DNA of 64,000 nt from Myroides sp. WP-1 (GTDB lineage Bacteria > Bacteroidota > Bacteroidia > Flavobacteriales > Flavobacteriaceae), in the NCBI RefSeq assembly GCF_014145635.1, contig NZ_JACHTC010000017.1, positions 1 through 64,000 on the forward strand, written 5' to 3'. The notes under the pieces are model-generated. The model had not been told where the DNA came from. It saw nothing but the letters and a program-made list of their open reading frames with translations, and did not search any database. Position numbers and translations under genes: made by a program. Numbering within the stretch: the stretch's first letter is position 1; each line of letters opens with the position of its first letter. Shown here piece by piece: positions 61,096 through 64,000 of this stretch.

Positions 61096-62160
61096 ATGAA
61101 TGAACAAACATCATTTGGTTTACTTTCAACAATAGAAGTCCCTTTCGCTATTCAAGCGATGGGTAGTTGTTGGTCTAAGAAGGGCTTATTGTTAGCAAAC
61201 TACGTGTTTACAGATGCTGAGGATCCAACATCTTTTGAATTAGTCTATACGCTAGTTGATGAAGAAGGAAATAAAAGAGAATTGGTAGAGTCTGAAGGTG
61301 TTTTGCCAACGTTGTTTTTGAATCCATTAGCAACCAATTTCGTTGCCGTAATAGATGACAAAGACGAAAGTGAATCTCGACAAATCTTACCTGTTTTTAA
61401 ACGCAATATTGGCGAGCAGTTTAACTTTGATAAGGATTTGGCTGGTCGATTTGTAGGCTGTACCAAAGCGTCTACCATTTTTTATGAAGTAGATATTTGG
61501 AAAGAAAGCAAACAAGATGTTATGACTTGTCTTACTTTTAACGAAAATGATATCTTAGGTGGGAAGCAAATTACTGTACCCATGCCTAAAGGAAATAAGG
61601 TTTGTGTTCAAAATGGAGAAATCCACCTAATTACAGAGGTAGAGTCTGGATGGTTACACCGTCAAATTAATGAAAGTGGACAAGAAGTACGCAGTCGCGT
61701 TCTCGAATTTGATTTCCCTTTTGTACATGAAGCACTGTGCCTGTCCTTTGATCAGAAATCCTATTTGTTGTGTGAAGAAAATGGAGAAATTGGACTCGTT
61801 GAAATTGACGAAGAAGGAAATTGTCTCTATGGAGAATTATACAACTTAGGTGATGAGTTCTTCGGAACGTGGCACCCACAACACTTAAATGACGAAACGA
61901 GCGCGGTTCAATTTACAACCGAACACGGTAATGGTTGGCTTGTTATACGCAACGACCACTTGGTTGAATTAGTGTACAACAAAAATAAAACAGGCTATAA
62001 GAATTTACTTTCTGGAGAGGTTTTTACATTAGAAACCAATGATTTAGCTGTTTCGTCTATTAGCCCAATCGCAGCGGATAAAATCGGAATTGTTTTCCAT
62101 CCGCGAAAATCACGCAAAGAAAAATATCAAAAAGTATATGTATTGCAACATGGGTTGTAA
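61096..62160 (+). CDS. Uncharacterised strand-rich protein, possibly beta-propeller-like
   Basis: 354 residues, acidic, no signal peptide and no membrane helix. Short repeated blocks of strand-turn-strand with aromatic residues (YVFTDAEDPTSFELVYTLVD, SGWLHRQINESGQEVRSRVL, SYLLCEENGEIGLVEIDEEG) suggest a beta-propeller or similar all-beta fold. I do not recognise the family and see no catalytic motif. It has its own promoter and precedes a repeat-rich gap. Confidence 0.7.
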   Translation: MNEQTSFGLLSTIEVPFAIQAMGSCWSKKGLLLANYVFTDAEDPTSFELVYTLVDEEGNKRELVESEGVLPTLFLNPLATNFVAVIDDKDESESRQILPVFKRNIGEQFNFDKDLAGRFVGCTKASTIFYEVDIWKESKQDVMTCLTFNENDILGGKQITVPMPKGNKVCVQNGEIHLITEVESGWLHRQINESGQEVRSRVLEFDFPFVHEALCLSFDQKSYLLCEENGEIGLVEIDEEGNCLYGELYNLGDEFFGTWHPQHLNDETSAVQFTTEHGNGWLVIRNDHLVELVYNKNKTGYKNLLSGEVFTLETNDLAVSSISPIAADKIGIVFHPRKSRKEKYQKVYVLQHGL

Positions 62161-62162
62161 TT

Positions 62163-62211
62163 GGTTATCGGTTAACGGTTGATGGTTGACGGTTGATGGT
62201 TGATGGTTGAC
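62163..62211. repeat. Heptamer array GGTTRAY, 7 units
   Basis: GGTTATC, GGTTAAC, GGTTGAT, GGTTGAC, GGTTGAT, GGTTGAT, GGTTGAC in strict 7-bp register, starting 3 bp after the preceding stop codon. Confidence 0.92.
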
Positions 62212-62221
62212 GACAAACTGA

Positions 62222-62242
62222 ACAACAAACAACAAACAACAA
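62222..62242. repeat. Heptamer array ACAACAA, 3 units
   Basis: Three ACAACAA units 10 bp after the GGTTRAY array. Confidence 0.85.
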
Positions 62243-62335
62243 ACAGTTTTCTAACTAAGTCTCTACAGATAAAGGATAACCCAAGCAAAAAACGGTACAG
62301 TTATAGCGGTACGGTATATAGTTTGTTTTGGATGA

Positions 62336-62374
62336 GTCCATAGTGAGTCCATGGTGTGTCCATAGTGAGTCCAT
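62336..62374. repeat. 11-bp tandem repeat GTCCATAGTGA, 3.6 units
   Basis: GTCCATAGTGA, GTCCATGGTGT, GTCCATAGTGA, GTCCATT in register. Confidence 0.85.
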
Positions 62375-62414
62375 TAAAATGATGTTTTTAATAGATCCAC
62401 TATGGACACACCAT
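62351..62414. other. Large hairpin: 17-bp perfect stem, 30-nt loop
   Basis: ATGGTGTGTCCATAGTG (62351-62367) is the exact reverse complement of CACTATGGACACACCAT (62398-62414). No T run follows, so it is not a typical terminator. It lies 275 bp upstream of lgt in an otherwise gene-free stretch. Confidence 0.85.
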
Positions 62415-62688
62415 ACAGGTATGTTAGATGTATCCAAAAGAAGAACTATACATAGCCAGTTCCTGTTAGAAATAATTGGTGATCAGTTAAACATTTCTAA
62501 CTGAGATTTCCCTTTTTTAAACGAAAATCTAACTTCGCGAAAAAGCAATACTCGTAATGTTGGTTGTTGTTCGCAACGTACAACGCACGATTAATAATCA
62601 GCTCCCTCATAAAAAACCGTTAACTTTTCTTTTTTTCTTCTCAATTCTTCTACTTTTGGGAGTTAGAGAAAAAAAATAAGGACAAAGT
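62415..62688. other. Remainder of the gap before lgt
   Basis: AT-rich sequence without a gene or clear TAnnTTTG box. It contains one GCAACGTACAACGCAC stretch that resembles the ACAACGC heptamers, and pyrimidine-rich runs just before lgt. Confidence 0.5.
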
Positions 62689-63567
62689 ATGAGTTTAAGT
62701 TTAGCTACGTGGAATGTAGATCCAGAGATTTTTCGAATTGGTGATTTTGCTGTTCGCTATTATGGTGTGTTTTTCGCCGTTGGAATGATCATCAGTTATC
62801 AATTCATGAAGCGAATCTTTGGAAGAGAGCAAGTGGAAATCAAGTATTTGGATAAGCTTTTGATATACATCGCGATAGGTACTGTAGTTGGTGCTCGTTT
62901 AGGACACTGCTTGTTTTATGATTTTGCTTATTATTCTCAGCATCCATTAGAGATTATCTTGCCTATAGCTAAAGTAGACGGGAGTTATCACTTCGTGGGC
63001 TTTATGGGATTGGCGAGTCACGGTGGAGCTATTGGCGTATTAATTAGTTTGGCTTTGTTTTGCAAGAAGTACAAGGTAAACTTGCTAAAACTGTTAGACC
63101 GATTGGTTATTGCAATTCCCATTACAGGAGCTTTTATTCGTTTTGGAAACTTTATGAACTCCGAAATTTACGGTAAACCCACTGATTCTGTGTTCGGCAT
63201 TGTCTTTTTGAGAGACGACACATTAGCGCGACATCCCACACAATTATATGAAGCTTTTGCTTATTTGGGGGTAACCGTGATACTCTATGTTTTGTATCAA
63301 AAGAAATATGGAGGGTATAAAGGGTTGTTATTCGGGCTTTTCTTAGTTCTTATGTTTACGGCTCGTTTTATATTGGAGTACTTTAAGGAGGATCAAGTGG
63401 ATTTCGAAAAGGGAATGCTCTTCAATATGGGACAGCTTTTGAGTATACCATTTATGGTGGTAGGTCTTGCTCTAGTGATTTGGAGTTTGCGCAAACCAAA
63501 AGACAATTCAAATTTAGTGATTGCCAATGTAAATGAAACTGTGGAGGATAAACAATCAACGGAATAG
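62689..63567 (+). CDS. lgt: Prolipoprotein diacylglyceryl transferase
   Basis: 292 residues, seven membrane helices. Lgt transfers a diacylglyceryl group from phosphatidylglycerol to the lipobox cysteine of prolipoproteins, the first step of lipoprotein maturation. FIRFGNFMNSEIYGKPT matches the Lgt signature RxGNFxNxE; GLASHGGAIGV and RHPTQLYEA are further conserved blocks, and RFILEYFKEDQ ends the core. The C-terminal 40 residues are polar. The lipoproteins encoded in this window are among its expected substrates. A terminator follows at 63580. Confidence 0.96.
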   Translation: MSLSLATWNVDPEIFRIGDFAVRYYGVFFAVGMIISYQFMKRIFGREQVEIKYLDKLLIYIAIGTVVGARLGHCLFYDFAYYSQHPLEIILPIAKVDGSYHFVGFMGLASHGGAIGVLISLALFCKKYKVNLLKLLDRLVIAIPITGAFIRFGNFMNSEIYGKPTDSVFGIVFLRDDTLARHPTQLYEAFAYLGVTVILYVLYQKKYGGYKGLLFGLFLVLMFTARFILEYFKEDQVDFEKGMLFNMGQLLSIPFMVVGLALVIWSLRKPKDNSNLVIANVNETVEDKQSTE

Positions 63568-63579
63568 TAATACAAGAAG

Positions 63580-63614
63580 AAAACCTTTTGACACTTGAGC
63601 AAAAGGTTTTTTTT
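63580..63614 (+). terminator. Rho-independent terminator after lgt
   Basis: AAAACCTTTTG pairs with CAAAAGGTTTT, then T residues. Confidence 0.88.
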
Positions 63615-63694
63615 ATGGCTTTTACTTAATGTAGGTTAAGCCTTCCATTGCGCTAGATGTTGTAATTTTATAGTGTACTAAAAAACAAGAAGTT

Positions 63695-64000
63695 ATGGAA
63701 ATAGGAATCAGCATGTTTGGGGATTTGCGTTTGGATCAGCAAACCAACACCTATCAAGCACCCCAACAACGATTAAATGAATTAATTGAGGAAGTTAAAT
63801 TAATGGATGAGGTAGGACTCGACGTTTTTGGAATTGGTGAGCATCACCGTCCTGACTATGCCGTTTCTACGCCAGAAATTATCTTAGCAGCCGCAGCAAG
63901 TGTAACGAAAAATATTAAACTCACCAGTGCTGTAACAGTGTTGAGTTCGAGTGATCCCGTTCGCGTGTATCAATCTTTTTCAACCATTGACTTGTTGTCT
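63695..64000 (+). CDS. LLM-class flavin-dependent oxidoreductase (3' truncated by the window end)
   Basis: The first 102 codons from ATG 63695 are present and run off the window. MEIGISMFGDLRLD, then EVKLMDEVGLDVFGIGEHHR and TSAVTVLSSSDPVRVYQSFS match the N-terminal part of bacterial luciferase-like monooxygenases of about 330-350 residues. GIGEHHRPDYAVSTPEI is the typical early motif. The substrate cannot be judged from this part. Confidence 0.88.
   Translation, partial: MEIGISMFGDLRLDQQTNTYQAPQQRLNELIEEVKLMDEVGLDVFGIGEHHRPDYAVSTPEIILAAAASVTKNIKLTSAVTVLSSSDPVRVYQSFSTIDLLS

Overview
This window is chromosomal DNA from an AT-rich member of the Bacteroidota, almost certainly family Flavobacteriaceae. 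The evidence is family-level gene architecture (an LpxC-FabZ fusion, a SecDF fusion, a MutS2 form without a C-terminal Smr domain, a deoxyhypusine-synthase-like gene) and the Bacteroidota-type -7 promoter box TAnnTTTG in front of many genes, with no consistent Shine-Dalgarno sequence. Myroides is a plausible genus guess, but it comes from overall resemblance and was not tested. I see no rRNA, tRNA, CRISPR array, transposase, integrase or phage gene. Most of the window is housekeeping chromosome.

Layout. 1-2.1 kb: the end of a gene coding for perfect Ser-Ser-Pro-Lys-Lys repeats, overlapping tail to tail an XRE-type regulator. The regulator is divergent from an M14 zinc carboxypeptidase, and six copies of a palindromic operator-like motif lie between them. 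2.2-7.5 kb: Lrp-type regulator, YdjM-like membrane protein, yaaA, hutH and an HD hydrolase. 7.5-13.3 kb: lipid A and fatty acid cluster lpxD - lpxC/fabZ - lpxA - efp - lpxD paralogue, then sucD. 13.5-18.6 kb, minus strand: pheT, and mutS2 with a DCC-family protein. 18.8-33.4 kb: membrane protein, CoA-transferase, small membrane protein, a TPR protein with an outer-membrane barrel protein, Gre-like factor, gyrB, mdh, secDF.

33.9-47.0 kb: single-domain nagB, a TIM-barrel-like protein, an OmpA lipoprotein, a TPR protein, a cation/proton antiporter with a deoxyhypusine-synthase-like protein, a NERD nuclease-helicase fusion, FKBP, VF530-like protein, a metallo-beta-lactamase-fold hydrolase with an AraC regulator, CBS protein, DnaQ-like exonuclease and a phosphatase. 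47.0-53.2 kb, minus strand: a signalling block of two histidine kinases without a visible partner, ecotin, and a complete two-component pair. 53.4-64 kb: LtaS-like transferase, recG, a lipoprotein, a pirin-OsmC-acetyltransferase operon, an unknown protein, lgt, and the start of a luciferase-like monooxygenase cut by the window end.

The most unusual content is intergenic. Four gene-free stretches (20.55-20.88, 34.65-35.08, 55.5-55.94 and 62.16-62.69 kb) hold strand-asymmetric tandem arrays. Their units are octamers (GKTGAGNN) or heptamers (RGTTRAY, AGAGGAA, ACAMSRM-like) kept in strict register; the largest has 28 octamers without an indel. A dispersed element of about 55 bp containing ATCGAACACAAAAACCAATA occurs at two loci 35 kb apart. 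Two octamer arrays follow near-identical terminators. These arrays and the operator-array regulatory module at the start are the best candidates for something undescribed. All functional claims about them are inference from sequence reading.
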